This document shows positions 14,016-22,678 of a DNA stretch of 64,000 nucleotides, piece by piece. The stretch lies in the NCBI GenBank assembly GCA_964036045.1, contig OZ038381.1:112208922-112272921 (forward strand). Reading direction: 5' to 3'. A program made the translations under genes and the position numbers. The stretch comes from Eutreptiella sp. 'Long Island Sound 2002' (Eukaryota > Euglenozoa > Euglenophyceae > Eutreptiales > Eutreptiaceae). Numbering within the stretch: position 1 is the stretch's first letter; each line of letters opens with the position of its first letter. The notes beneath the pieces are model-generated. The model was not told where the DNA came from. It saw only the letters and a program-made list of their open reading frames with translations, and ran no database searches.

Positions 14016-14183
14016 ACCCCAGTGCCATACCTTAAAACAAACCACTTGTGGCAATGCCTCACGTCCCTTGCCGCTTCGGCCATAGGCAGATCTATGATAT
14101 AGCAGGGCGCGGTTGTCGCTGAGCAAAGGCCGGCCACCTGATCCATTCCGGCAAATGCGCCCCGTGGTGAAACCAATACACAA
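14016..14183. repeat. Macrosatellite unit 6, truncated after 168 bp
   Basis: Matches the first 168 bases of the other units up to CCAATACACAA, then changes without transition into unrelated sequence at 14184. This is the right edge of the array. Confidence 0.95.
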
Positions 14184-14832
14184 TCTCCCCAACGCCGCGT
14201 TGTGCAACGCGCCATTGCGGTACACAGATAGCCGTGCTGGCGAGATAGTGCCTCGGATGTAAGTGCAGCGCTGGGGGTACCACCGACGATTCTCGTGGTT
14301 GTACCATCCAACTCCCTGCAGTCAGGAAATTACAAGTCGGGTACAGAGCCTGATATGCTACGGACGTGTTATCAAGCTGAACCCAGTCTCCGGCGTCACG
14401 CAGTTGGGGGGGGGGGGGGGGCAGCACGGGACATGCGCAAAACAGCTTTCCAAAAAGCGACCAAGAAAGCACTTGTTTGCAGGTCGCCCCAAGACGCACC
14501 ATTGCTTTCTCCGACGTAGGCAGCATCCGACCGGAGAACAACAAAGTGATCCAGGACACATGCTGCACCGGACACAAAGAGGCGGAATCCACTGTGAAAC
14601 CAAGATATGCCCCTCCCCACGGTATGAATACCCCCCCACAGGTGGGCAAGGAGACACCCCAATCTAGTATAATATTAATATGCGGCGCAGATTGTAGGAC
14701 AACTGCGTATAGAGTAGTAGCCCACAGTCCGTTGTATTGGCAGTCATCCTCAAGATGAGTTGCCGTGACTTTGCAACCACAAAAAGCACAATGGACTGAG
14801 ATAGTAGAGTCCAGCCCGTGGCGGAACGACAC
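14184..14832 (-). pseudogene. LINE-type ORF tail with a CCHC zinc knuckle (zf-RVT-like)
   Basis: The open minus-strand frame starting at 14832 carries C-x2-C-x7-H-x4-C (first Cys codon at 14790, last at 14742-14740) followed by a Trp. This is the arrangement of the short zinc-binding domain that follows the reverse transcriptase in many non-LTR retrotransposons. No RT is found immediately upstream (14833-15015), so only the tail survives, or the upstream part is in another frame. The frame runs through a 14-18-base C run (read as Pro) at about 14404-14421 and ends at 14092 inside the macrosatellite, so its last part is fusion sequence. A chance match of the four ligands cannot be excluded. 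Confidence 0.45.
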
Positions 14833-15015
14833 ATACGTAAATGCTCACCCCATGAGAGAGAGCATGACGCAACACAGGACGCGTAGTAAGCGTAGGACGC
14901 CACCTCGAGAGCATACGCTACATCTTGTTGTGCGGTTTAAAGATGGCGCAACCGTCGGAATTCGGACTTTATCTGCATCATGCCACTGTGCCCCCTTTGA
15001 GCTGAAGATAGGATG

Positions 15016-15457
15016 AGGAGGTTTTGTGCCATTCGCATTTGCATGCCTTTTCCGGGGGGTTTATGGGGGTTGGTTCCGGAGGGCCCTCGCGTTGAAGGGC
15101 CTGTTATGGGAACGTGAGGAGGTGGGGGACCAACTTGTCCCCCTGCGTTATGGGGAGCTCGTGGAGGGCGGTGGCAGCTTCCTTCGGTATGTGACGGCTG
15201 GGTGCTTCACGTCTCGGAGGTTGATGGTGGCCTCTGTGGCGGCGGGCCGGGGGTGTTGGGGTTGATGTCCCCAGCCCTTGCCCCGTCAGGGTGGGGAGTC
15301 TGAGTCACCACAGTCTCTAGGGGGCGCTAGTTGCTTGGGTGGGCAGGGCGGGGGGAGGCCCTGCCGCCATTGCGGTGGTACTTCGCCCTTGTATAGGGTG
15401 CCCTGCTCGGTGTCGGTATTTGGAGTGACGCGGCAGATGGGGTGGCCTTCTTGTAAC
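15016..15457. other. Unassigned G-rich sequence
   Basis: No frame in this stretch resembles a known protein. It is the start of the strongly strand-biased block (G-rich on plus) that runs to about 23.3 kb. Confidence 0.5.
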
Positions 15458-15751
15458 TCAATGGTGTCTTGTCGCGTCTTGTCCCCGGTGCCTGGATGGT
15501 TCAGCTGCGGCTGGGGCCACCATTGTGCTCTGATCTTTACTCTTCCGCACTCCCCCTTGCGGCTGCGGCGTTAACATATCTTTCCTTCGCATGAGGTCCA
15601 GTCGCCCATGTGGTGGTTTTGGAATGCGGGGTACGCAAGTGCCTTGCTGGACCTGTGGGTAGTTGTTGCGTTCTGGTAGGGGCAGCGGCGGGAGGGATGA
15701 TGAGGAAAATGCCGCTGGTTCGGGGCTTTGGTGGGAGGTTGCAGGGGGCAT

Positions 15752-16212
15752 TGTGGGTGTCGGCAGAGGCGGAGAAAGAGGGGGGGGGTAGGTGGAGGAA
15801 GTCGGTGGCACTTGGTGGCCTGGGCGTGCTTTGGGTGCTCATGGACGGGTGCCTTGCTTCCTCCTTGACCTGTTGGGCTAGACCGGAGGCGGGCGGGGTT
15901 CGTGTGTGGTTTGTTGGGCGGGGTCGCGCAAGACAGGCTAGGCTGGCGTCTGCATGAATGCTTTTGTGCGGCGCTGTGGGTGTCGGCAGAGGTGGAGGGA
16001 GAGAGTGGCTAGGTGGAGGATTATGTCAGTGGCACTTGGTGGGCTGGGCGTGCTTTGGGTGCTGATGGACGGGTGCCTTGCTTCCTCCTTGACCAGTTGG
16101 CCTGGACCGGAGGCGGGCGGGGTTCCAAATAGGGGTGTCTGTTTTATTGGGCGGGGTCGCGCAACGGAGGCTAGGCTGGCGTATGCATGAATGCTTTTGT
16201 GCGGCGCTGTGA
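15752..16212. repeat. Two-copy tandem duplication of about 230 bp
   Basis: 15752-15974 and 15975-16212 are direct repeats beginning TGTGGGTGTCGGCAGAGG and containing GGGCGTGCTTTGGGTGCT in both copies. They differ by scattered substitutions and small indels, including an extra segment in the second copy. A third copy starts (GGCGCTGTG) and stops at once. The duplication lies inside the minus-strand coding block, so the encoded protein segment is also duplicated. Confidence 0.85.
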
Positions 16213-16918
16213 AATCGGCGAGTTGTTGAATGGCCTCTGGGGGGTCCGTGGGCCATGGCAGCGTGGGTGGACTCTCTTCGAAGGGGAGGTGGAGGTGCAA
16301 GTTCCTCAGGGCCTCCACCTGTTTTACGCAGGACATCGTGGGTTCTTGTGTTTCTAGGCCCTGTGGACTACCTTCGGCCCAATACATTGCTGTGTTTAGG
16401 GCTTGCCATGGTGCGTTGGTGCGGCACGTGGCAGTAGTGGCACGACGGAGGCGCTGTTGGCCTTGCGGGGGGTCTCTGGGGTTTAGAACCGGGGTGTGGG
16501 CTTGAGTTGCCATGAGAAGCCCTTCCTCCCAATGGAGCACCCTCCATTGGGTGTCCGCCCTGAGGATGTGGATGGCGGGTTGTTTGGGGGGGGAGTCCAG
16601 GGCGTCCAAGGGGGCGATGGTAATCTCCACCTTGGTGAGGGGGAGGCGTGGGGGGGGGGGGCGTGCGGCGGAGGACGTTGTCCATGTGCATGGGTGTAAC
16701 TGGCTCATCGGGGCCCCAGTGTTGCGGGCGATGGCGGTGTGGTCCCGATGCCGTTTGTGAGCGGCCACGGTGTATAGTGCTGCGGTGATGACGTGGTTGG
16801 CTTGCCCTGCTAGGACGATGTGCCGCTGCGTGCCGAAGTCTTTGGGCAGGTGGGCTACTGGATGGAGGGTGATATGGGCTAGGGCTCGCTGCTGCGCTTC
16901 TTGCATGGGCATGGGCAT
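15938..16918 (-). CDS. 326-aa open frame, unknown protein
   Basis: Longest uninterrupted frame of this block. It starts with a Met-Pro dipeptide repeat, then a segment with alternating hydrophobic residues (residues about 10-60), a Pro-rich linker, and a C-terminal third that includes the sequence duplicated at 15752-16212. The stretch around residues 90-130 (LTKVEITIAPLDALD) looks like folded protein. No family is recognised. The upstream continuation lies in another phase across the C run at about 16960-16973, so this is probably one piece of a longer ancestral frame rather than a complete gene. Confidence 0.35.
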   Translation of the reverse strand: MPMPMQEAQQRALAHITLHPVAHLPKDFGTQRHIVLAGQANHVITAALYTVAAHKRHRDHTAIARNTGAPMSQLHPCTWTTSSAARPPPPRLPLTKVEITIAPLDALDSPPKQPAIHILRADTQWRVLHWEEGLLMATQAHTPVLNPRDPPQGQQRLRRATTATCRTNAPWQALNTAMYWAEGSPQGLETQEPTMSCVKQVEALRNLHLHLPFEESPPTLPWPTDPPEAIQQLADFTAPHKSIHAYASLASVARPRPIKQTPLFGTPPASGPGQLVKEEARHPSISTQSTPSPPSATDIILHLATLSLHLCRHPQRRTKAFMQTPA

Positions 16919-17083
16919 GGGAGCGCCTATCCCCTGGCATGTAGTGATGTTGGTGTTTCGGGGGGGGGGGGGGCAGTGCGAGGGACTCTACCATGTGTAG
17001 GGGTACGGCGTGCTGTCTGGATCGACCGGGTACGATGTAAATGCCCACGTTCCCTGGTACCGTGCCGAGGTACATGTTGCCGG

Positions 17084-17641
17084 TTATTGTAGGGGCCAAG
17101 AGTGGTTGGGGTAGTGGGTGCAGGGAGGGTGGTGGTAGTCGCACAGGGGGTGATTGATACCGCATGGGGTGACATGGACGGCGAACGGTCCAACCGCCTG
17201 TTGTAGCTTGTCGGGTTGAATGTTGTATAGACAAACTATTGCGCGTGTGTGGCCTTGCCTATCGCTCATGCACACTGCGTCTACTGGGGACGCTACGAGG
17301 CTCACGCAGTCTGTGATGATGCTTGTGATGCCGTTGACCTCGGTTGCATCCAACACTCTGATGGGCGGGGAATGGTGAGGTCTTCGTGGAGGGCGCAAGC
17401 CGCCCTCTGCGCGTCGTGCCATTGTTGGGCCTCTTGGGCAAGGGTGTGCACTCGTATGGCGTGTTTGGGTATTTTGTGGGGCGATCCGCTGTGTGGAAAG
17501 GGGTGGGCCAGTACGGGGCATGGTGGATGTCTGGCGGTGGTGGGTGCTCTCGTGCTGCCCACGTGTATAGGGTTGTCGGGGTGGCTCCTTCCGCCGGTAT
17601 AGTTTACCTTTTCCCGTGTGGTCCGTCGGTGATGACCACAT
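17084..17641 (-). CDS. 185-aa open frame, unknown protein
   Basis: The N-terminal half is Arg/Pro/His-rich. The C-terminal half (about residues 100-165) contains plausible folded-protein text such as TSIITDCVSLVASPVDAVC and GHTRAIVCLYNI. It lies directly upstream, in the minus sense, of the frame at 15938-16918, separated by a phase change. It is treated as part of the same broken coding block. Confidence 0.35.
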   Translation of the reverse strand: MWSSPTDHTGKGKLYRRKEPPRQPYTRGQHESTHHRQTSTMPRTGPPLSTQRIAPQNTQTRHTSAHPCPRGPTMARRAEGGLRPPRRPHHSPPIRVLDATEVNGITSIITDCVSLVASPVDAVCMSDRQGHTRAIVCLYNIQPDKLQQAVGPFAVHVTPCGINHPLCDYHHPPCTHYPNHSWPLQ

Positions 17642-18659
17642 TTTGGGCCGTCAGTCCGTATACTTGTTTGGTGTGGGGAAGGTGGCAAGTGACACCATGG
17701 CCGTGTCGTTCTTCCACGTGGTGCTGTGCGGGACGATGTAGTCCACGGCCAATGCGTCGTGTTGGGATTCCCCCTCCGCGTGTAGCTTGGGTGGGGGGTG
17801 GAGCGGTTTCTGTGCGGGCCGTCTTTCCTGCGGGCCGTGTGCGTGTTGTGTGACCTTTGTCTCGACCAGGTACTTTGGGCCCCATGTTCCTGGGGCCCCT
17901 ACCTGTGAGGGTGCTGTGGTCGCGGCTTGGAAGAGGGCGCTCGTGTTAGGGTCTCAAGGGCGGGCTCGTGGTTGGGTTGTAAGTGTATTCCTAGTCTTGG
18001 TAGGCCCACAAGATGGTGTAGAACCGCTGCGCGTTGCAATGTGCGTTTTGGGTGCGGGCCTGTAGGACAGAGAGGGTGGCCTTGATATTCTCTGCCGCCT
18101 GTGGGTTTGTGGGTGTTGTGTACGCCCATATCCTTGGGGTGTGTACGCCGTGTGGTCCTTGCGCCACTCCCCTTAGGGGTTGGAGGGTGTGTTGGGTGGG
18201 GGGGGGGGGGGGCCAAGATGATCATGGAGGAGGTCTCCTCGCATGTCTTCCCACCCGTGTTGCCGGATGTGTGTGTGGTCGTTGTGGGTGTGGTAGGAGA
18301 TGGTGATGGCCTGCCGTGCAGTGGAGCCTGGGCGGACCGCCATGGAGGCCGCCAACTCTTGGGCGGGGAGGTGGATGGCCTGAGATGGTGTTGCAATTAT
18401 GGGGCACTCTCCCGTCGGGGTGAGGCACGATTGTCACGAGGAGGTGGTGCTGGTCCGCTGGGAGTGCCCGGACGTCATTGGTCTGAATGAGCCGGTGCAT
18501 GCGCATGGCATTGAGTCCCGGTGCTTTTTCGTCCAAACTTGGGGTGCCGTCGTGGACCGCCCACTCCCTTGGTAAGTCCCGTTGCCCATTTCGGCTTGGG
18601 GTGGTGTGGCGCTGTTTTGGGAGCTCAATCCGTGTGATGGAGTAGGTCAGTGCTTCCAT

Positions 18660-19886
18660 GTGGGATAGTGGGCTTTTGCTTGGGGTGGTGCGCCCTCATG
18701 GTTGTGTTGGGTCTGTGTCAGGGGGTCCCTTATGGTGGTGAAGATGTCAGGCAGTGTGGGTGGTTGCTGAGGACGTGATGATGGCTCCTTCGATCTGATC
18801 TAGAGGCTATTGGGGTCTTCTAGGTCTTGCTGGTTGGTAATGGCGGCGGTGGTGTCCTCCGTGGGCGGCGGGCGGTGTGGATTGTGGCCGAGCGGGTGGA
18901 GGGTTAGGGTGTGTCGGTGCTTCCGGATCTTGAAGACGAGGAGGACGTGCAAACCTCCCTTGGTGTCCCCCGGTGGGGGGAGATAGGTGACGGCTGCTCC
19001 TCGAGGAAGGCGTCCAAGTCGCCGTAGGTGTCCTGCAACAGGAGGTCAACTTCAGGTCCCATTTGTTGTTGCTCTTCTTATCCTTTATGCATCCCTGGAG
19101 GGTGGTGCGGGCTTCTGGGAGGTCTTGTGGGGTTTGCCGGTAGTGGTCCCCGGCTCCGATGGGTGGGGTTAGGGTGCTTGCTAGTGTATGGTACCAGGGT
19201 TCCGGGGGCGGTGGTGTGTTGGAACGTGGTTCTGGGATCCCGGGGGCTGTTCCTCGTTCCGGTCGTTGGACTCGTCAGGGGAAATGGGGCGGGGTGGGCT
19301 GCTTTGGTGCTCTGTTTCTTGCGGTGGGGTTTAATGGTGTGCGTGTTGTTCCTAGCGTAGGGCCACCAGTAGGTGTTGGACCGCAAGCAGGACGTCATAG
19401 TCGTCTCCCAAGGCTTGGTGGTCTCCCACGCATATCGTGCGAGGGACAGTGGGCGGTTCACAAGCGGTGCTTCATGGTCATTGGCCGCGGGGTGATGCGT
19501 GGTGGCGTAGGTCAGCGGTAGCACAGCGCCTGTGGGTTGGTGTGGGTGTTGGCCTTCTCGCGTCTTGTGTCAGGCACGGGTTTTCTTGGCTAGGTTTGCG
19601 ATTGATGTGGCTGTAGGTGTTCATCCTTGGTAGGGGCGTTCAAGCATTTCGTGTTGTATGTGGGCGTGGAGAGGTGGTATGCGTGTGCATGTTGGTCTCG
19701 TTGTCTGTGGTTGGGTACCTTGGTTGCACTGTCTTTTTCGTGTGCAGTGGTACCGCCGGGGCGGGTAGTGGTTGGCCCCGTCTTTCCTGGCGGGGTCTCC
19801 CCTTGTGTCTAGTGCGGCGTGGGGCTTCTTTTGTGTGTGGTCGTGGTGTGGGTGGGTCCTCGCCATTTCTGGCTGTGGTATCTCCA
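18660..19886. other. Strand-biased sequence with unrecognised minus-strand frames
   Basis: Continuation of the G-rich plus strand. The longest minus-strand frame is 19078-19524 (148 aa, Thr/His/Pro-rich). Nothing is recognised and no regulatory site can be named. Confidence 0.4.
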
Positions 19887-20516
19887 TTGTTTTGTGCTTC
19901 CCGGGGTCCGTTTGTGCTTTGGGGTCTCCGCCCATCTTGGTTGGGGCCCCCGTGCTGCGTGGTCATCGCGGTTGTTCGTGTGCGTGCGGGTCCGTCGCCC
20001 TTGGCTTGAGCTTGTTTGGTTTGTGGCGCGGCGTGGCGTCAAGCGGGCTTGCTGGTTGTGGGTGGGGCCCGCATGTGACTCCTCTCCAGGCTTGGGATCC
20101 GGGTATATATCTCGGTCTTTTGGGTCGGGGTGCACCCCTACCTTGGCTGGGGCTTGCCGTCCCCTTGCGTTCGCCGGTCCGTGCCATTGTTTGTGCGGCG
20201 CCTTGGGGCCTCCATGGTGGGGTCTCCGGCTTACCTTGTGTCTGTTGGTGTCTGCAGCTCCTAGTTTTGGGTTTCAGATGAGAGTCACTCGCTACGAGGG
20301 CGCTTGATCCTTTGTTGCCCCCTTTGGGGTCCCGTCTGTCCTGGCTAGCGTCTACGGGTCCCTGTCGCGTGTGGGTCTAGTCGTGGGTGGTTGCGTTTCA
20401 CGGTTGGTCCTTTTTTGTGTGCGGGTCGGCCTTGGGTCTCTGCCAGTCCTGGGTGGGGGCGGTGTTGTCGTTGTGGGCGCGGGTTCCCGCCTTTCTGCAC
20501 TCTTGTGTGCTGTTGT
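19887..20516. repeat. Left copy of a 630-bp direct repeat
   Basis: Begins TTGTTTTGTGCTTCCCGG and ends GTGTGCTGTTGT. It matches 22049-22678 over its whole length with only a few substitutions (for example GTGGGTCTAG versus GTGGCTCTAG near 20375). The left copy is continuous with the G-rich block to its left. Confidence 0.95.
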
Positions 20517-20517
20517 T

Positions 20518-20535
20518 ATATGACTCCAGGTGCGC
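20518..20535. repeat. 18-bp terminal direct repeat, copy A1
   Basis: ATATGACTCCAGGTGCGC, identical to 20761-20778. It lies two bases from the edge of the 630-bp repeat, at the 3' end of the inserted element on the minus strand. Confidence 0.85.
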
Positions 20536-20699
20536 AGCACCGCAGTGACATAAGAGGCGTGTGCCTCCATAGAAACTCGAGAAGCAGTTCTTGGTGGGTG
20601 GGCGGGGCGCCCCCGTTGGGTGGGAGGGTGGGCCCCGTTATAATATAAAAAGTTCTGTGATGGGAGAATAGCACACTGCAGACACAAAACAAAATAGGA

Positions 20700-20735
20700 G
20701 TACAACTCCTGTTACTGGGGTAACAGTGGTTGTAC
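20700..20735. promoter_or_regulatory. Nested perfect-stem hairpin in the retroelement tail
   Basis: Outer arms GTACAAC/GTTGTAC and inner arms CTGTTAC/GTAACAG are each 7-bp perfect inverted repeats, separated by TC/TG and closing on a TGGG loop. It lies between A1 and A2. Such a symmetric site could be a recombination or replication signal of the element; this is inference from shape only. Confidence 0.65.
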
Positions 20736-20760
20736 ATGCAAAACAAAACAAATTTAGGCC

Positions 20761-20778
20761 ATATGACTCCAGGTGCGC
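20761..20778. repeat. 18-bp direct repeat, copy A2
   Basis: Second copy of ATATGACTCCAGGTGCGC, 243 bases inside the element from copy A1. Confidence 0.85.
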
Positions 20779-20818
20779 GCTCCTTTGTTCATGCTGGAGC
20801 CTGCAGCGCAAGGGATGA

Positions 20819-20894
20819 CTGTGGTACGCCACGATGTCAGTCGTCCCAGGAAATCACGAAGCGGCCCCGACTGGACAAGACGCGATCTGAGAGG
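20819..20894. repeat. 76-bp direct repeat, copy B1
   Basis: Matches 21080-21155 with one visible mismatch (GGCCCC versus GGCTCC). Begins CTGTGGTACGCCACGATGTC and ends GATCTGAGAGG. Confidence 0.9.
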
Positions 20895-21079
20895 GGTCAG
20901 GAAGAGAAGCTCCGAGGTAACAGTGACAGTGAATACTGGCATTGTGGTGTGTTCCAGGCACCGCTGCTGAGGACGGCGGGATTACCCGACTCGTCCATAA
21001 TAGTCTGGCGGCTCTCGCCATCACAGACCGTCTCTGGGCACTGTGACGCGGCGGGCGTTCCCGTCTCGCGCACGGATGG

Positions 21080-21155
21080 CTGTGGTACGCCACGATGTCA
21101 GTCGTCCCAGGAAATCACGAAGCGGCTCCGACTGGACAAGACGCGATCTGAGAGG
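21080..21155. repeat. 76-bp direct repeat, copy B2
   Basis: Second copy, 261 bases from B1. It overlaps the end of the RT/RNase H frame (stop at 21115), so it forms the C-terminal coding region and the start of the 3' tail. Confidence 0.9.
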
Positions 21156-22128
21156 CAGCTGCCCGTCGACCCTTCGGGAAGTTAAGTAACCACACAGGGC
21201 AGGGCACGGAAGGGAAAGCCTGAAGCGCCATGAACCGATCCCAAGCCGCGGCCCCTGCAGCTGGAAAATTCCCCGCAAAGTCGCTGTCAATACGCGAGAA
21301 GCAATCAGCAGGAATCAAATCCCCTGGCATCCACTCAAAAAAAACAGTCGACGGCACCCTCTGTAAAAGATAAAAAGCCCGGCGCAAATTCCGATTATGT
21401 CTATAGAGCCCTGATTTGGCGCGCATACTAGACATTTGTCCTACCGCAGACTCATTGTCGCCGACGAGGCGGAACACTGGCCAGCCCACGTTGAAAATTA
21501 ATGTCAGGCCCTGTACCAAAGAGTCCAGCTCAGCCTCTTGCTGCGTGGCGACATCCGGGGGGCAGTGAAAAACCCGCCCCCCCAGACCTGGACCCCAAAC
21601 CCCTACTTTAAATCGGTCTCGGTCGAAGGCGGCATCCACAAAGAGCAGACCCCTGCCCGATTGCGACGGCGGCAGAATGGGGCGGGGGGACCACCCGCGC
21701 CGCGCCATAACCAGGCAGTGGAGAGAGCTGAAGACCAGTTTGAGGGGGGTCGAGGGCAGGAAAGTTAGTCCCCAGGCGACGTGTGACCACCAGCCAGCCA
21801 GAAAGGGGCAAACGCCCACCTGGGGGCGAAGGGCCCAAGAAAGGCGCCCAATAACCCTTCTCGCAAACTTCCGGGACAGGGGCAAGAGAGCAATTCTAAG
21901 CCACAGGCCCACCAGAACCACCCACTGATCTTCAAGGAAGAAAAAAACCCTGCTGGGCCCCGAAAGCACCAGCCTTTTCCCCATCCAGACGATGGACGGG
22001 ACCGGGTCTAAAATGCTCTTGGGGCTGATGATGGCTCCCTCCTCGTGCTTGTTTTGTGCTTCCCGGGGTCCGTTTGTGCTTTGGGGTCTCCGCCCATCTT
22101 GGTTGGGGCCCCCGTGCTGCGTGGTCAT
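21115..22128 (-). pseudogene. Reverse transcriptase C-terminus and RNase H domain (5'-truncated)
   Basis: Residues about 28-115 of this 337-aa frame look like the end of an RT and its connection region (SIVWMGKRL resembles the primer-grip segment; then RRVIGRLSWAL). Residues 160-280 show an RNase H: LLFVDAA (Asp165), QQEAELDSL (Glu198), LVGDNESAVG (Asp224) and PGDLIPADCFSR (Asp275), the D-E-D-D order of retroelement RNase H. The closing PADCFSR resembles the PAD.SR signature of DIRS-like and pararetroviral enzymes. The first 27 residues come from the flanking 630-bp repeat, so the ORF start is a fusion and not the native start. The C-terminus runs through one copy of the 76-bp repeat. Confidence 0.8.
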
Positions 22129-22678
22129 CGCGGTTGTTCGTGTGCGTGCGGGTCCGTCGCCCTTGGCTTGAGCTTGTTTGGTTTGTGGCGCGGCGTGGCG
22201 TCAAGCGGGCTTGCTGGTTGTGGGCGGGGCCCGCCCGTGACTCCTCTCCGGGCTTGGGATCCGGGTATATATCTCGGTCTCTTGGGTCGGGGTGCACCCC
22301 TACCTTGGCTGGGGCTTGCCGTCCCCTTGCGTTCGCCGGTCCGTGCCATTGTTTGTGCGGCGCCTTGGGGCCTCCATGGTGGGGTCTCCGGCTTACCTTG
22401 TGTCTGTTGGTGTCCGCAGCTCCTAGTTTTGGGTTTCAGATGAGAGTCACTCGCTACGAGGGCGCTTGATCCTTTGTTGCCTCCTTTGGGGTCCCGTCTG
22501 TCCTGGCTAGCTTCTACGGGTCCCTGTCGCGTGTGGCTCTAGTCGTGGGTGGTTGCGTTTCACGGTTGGTCCTTTTTTGTGTGCGGGTCGGCCTTGGGTC
22601 TCTGCCAGTCCTGGGTGGGGGCGGTGTTGTCGTTGTGGGCGCGGGTTCCCGCCTTTCTGCACTCTTGTGTGCTGTTGT
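22049..22678. repeat. Right copy of the 630-bp direct repeat
   Basis: Same length, orientation and end points as 19887-20516. It is continuous on its right with the rest of the G-rich block. The two copies bracket a 1532-bp segment with a retroelement fragment. They do not begin with TG and end with CA as LTRs usually do, and their contents read like the surrounding G-rich block, so a duplication of host sequence is preferred over LTRs. Confidence 0.95.

Larger units (their letters stand above)
1..14183. repeat. Tandem macrosatellite array, five full 2.8-kb units plus a partial sixth
   Basis: The same sequence recurs head to tail with period 2794-2808 bases. The landmark ACCCCAGTGCCATACC recurs at 1, 2809, 5603, 8400, 11208 and 14016. 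Copies differ only by scattered substitutions, G-run and A-run length changes and one short deletion, so they look very similar (identity not computed). Small open frames recur in all six frames of every unit, but none resembles a known protein and none dominates, so the unit is judged non-coding. No 5S, rRNA or spliced-leader sequence was recognised in it. The array enters from the left edge of the window, so its true size and phase are unknown. Confidence 0.97.
15458..18659 (-). pseudogene. Frameshifted minus-strand coding block, protein not recognised
   Basis: On the minus strand, coherent amino-acid text can be followed from about 18659 down to 15458 by switching frame several times. Phase changes coincide with G/C runs (for example near 18200, 16960 and 16650). 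The composition is Pro-, His-, Thr- and Gln-rich with short hydrophobic stretches, unlike the plus-strand frames, which read as Gly/Val/Cys/Trp noise. No catalytic motif or named domain is visible. The position upstream of an RT tail and the lack of enzymatic motifs would suit a retroelement gag or ORF1 product, but that is inference. The alternative is a biased non-coding sequence in which C-richness creates long open frames. Confidence 0.4.
20517..22048 (-). mobile_element. Truncated retroelement fragment (RT tail and RNase H) with complex terminal repeats
   Basis: Everything between the two 630-bp copies differs in composition from the surroundings. On the minus strand it encodes the end of a reverse transcriptase and an RNase H, followed by a roughly 600-bp tail with two pairs of direct repeats and a nested hairpin. 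The 5' part of the element (most of the RT and anything before it) is missing. The order RNase H then repeats, with no integrase recognised, is unlike a standard Ty3 or Ty1 LTR element. Repeated terminal segments recall tyrosine-recombinase elements of the DIRS/Ngaro type, but no recombinase is seen, so the class is left open. Confidence 0.75.

Noticed and set aside
20638-20746. Pol III or snRNA-like gene at the TATAATATAAAA stretch
   Set aside because: No box A/B or snRNA signature; the sequence is better explained as part of the retroelement tail.
19887-22678. Classical LTR retrotransposon with 630-bp LTRs
   Set aside because: The repeats lack TG...CA ends. No primer-binding site next to the upstream repeat and no integrase was recognised, and their sequence continues the flanking G-rich block. 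Kept only as an alternative.
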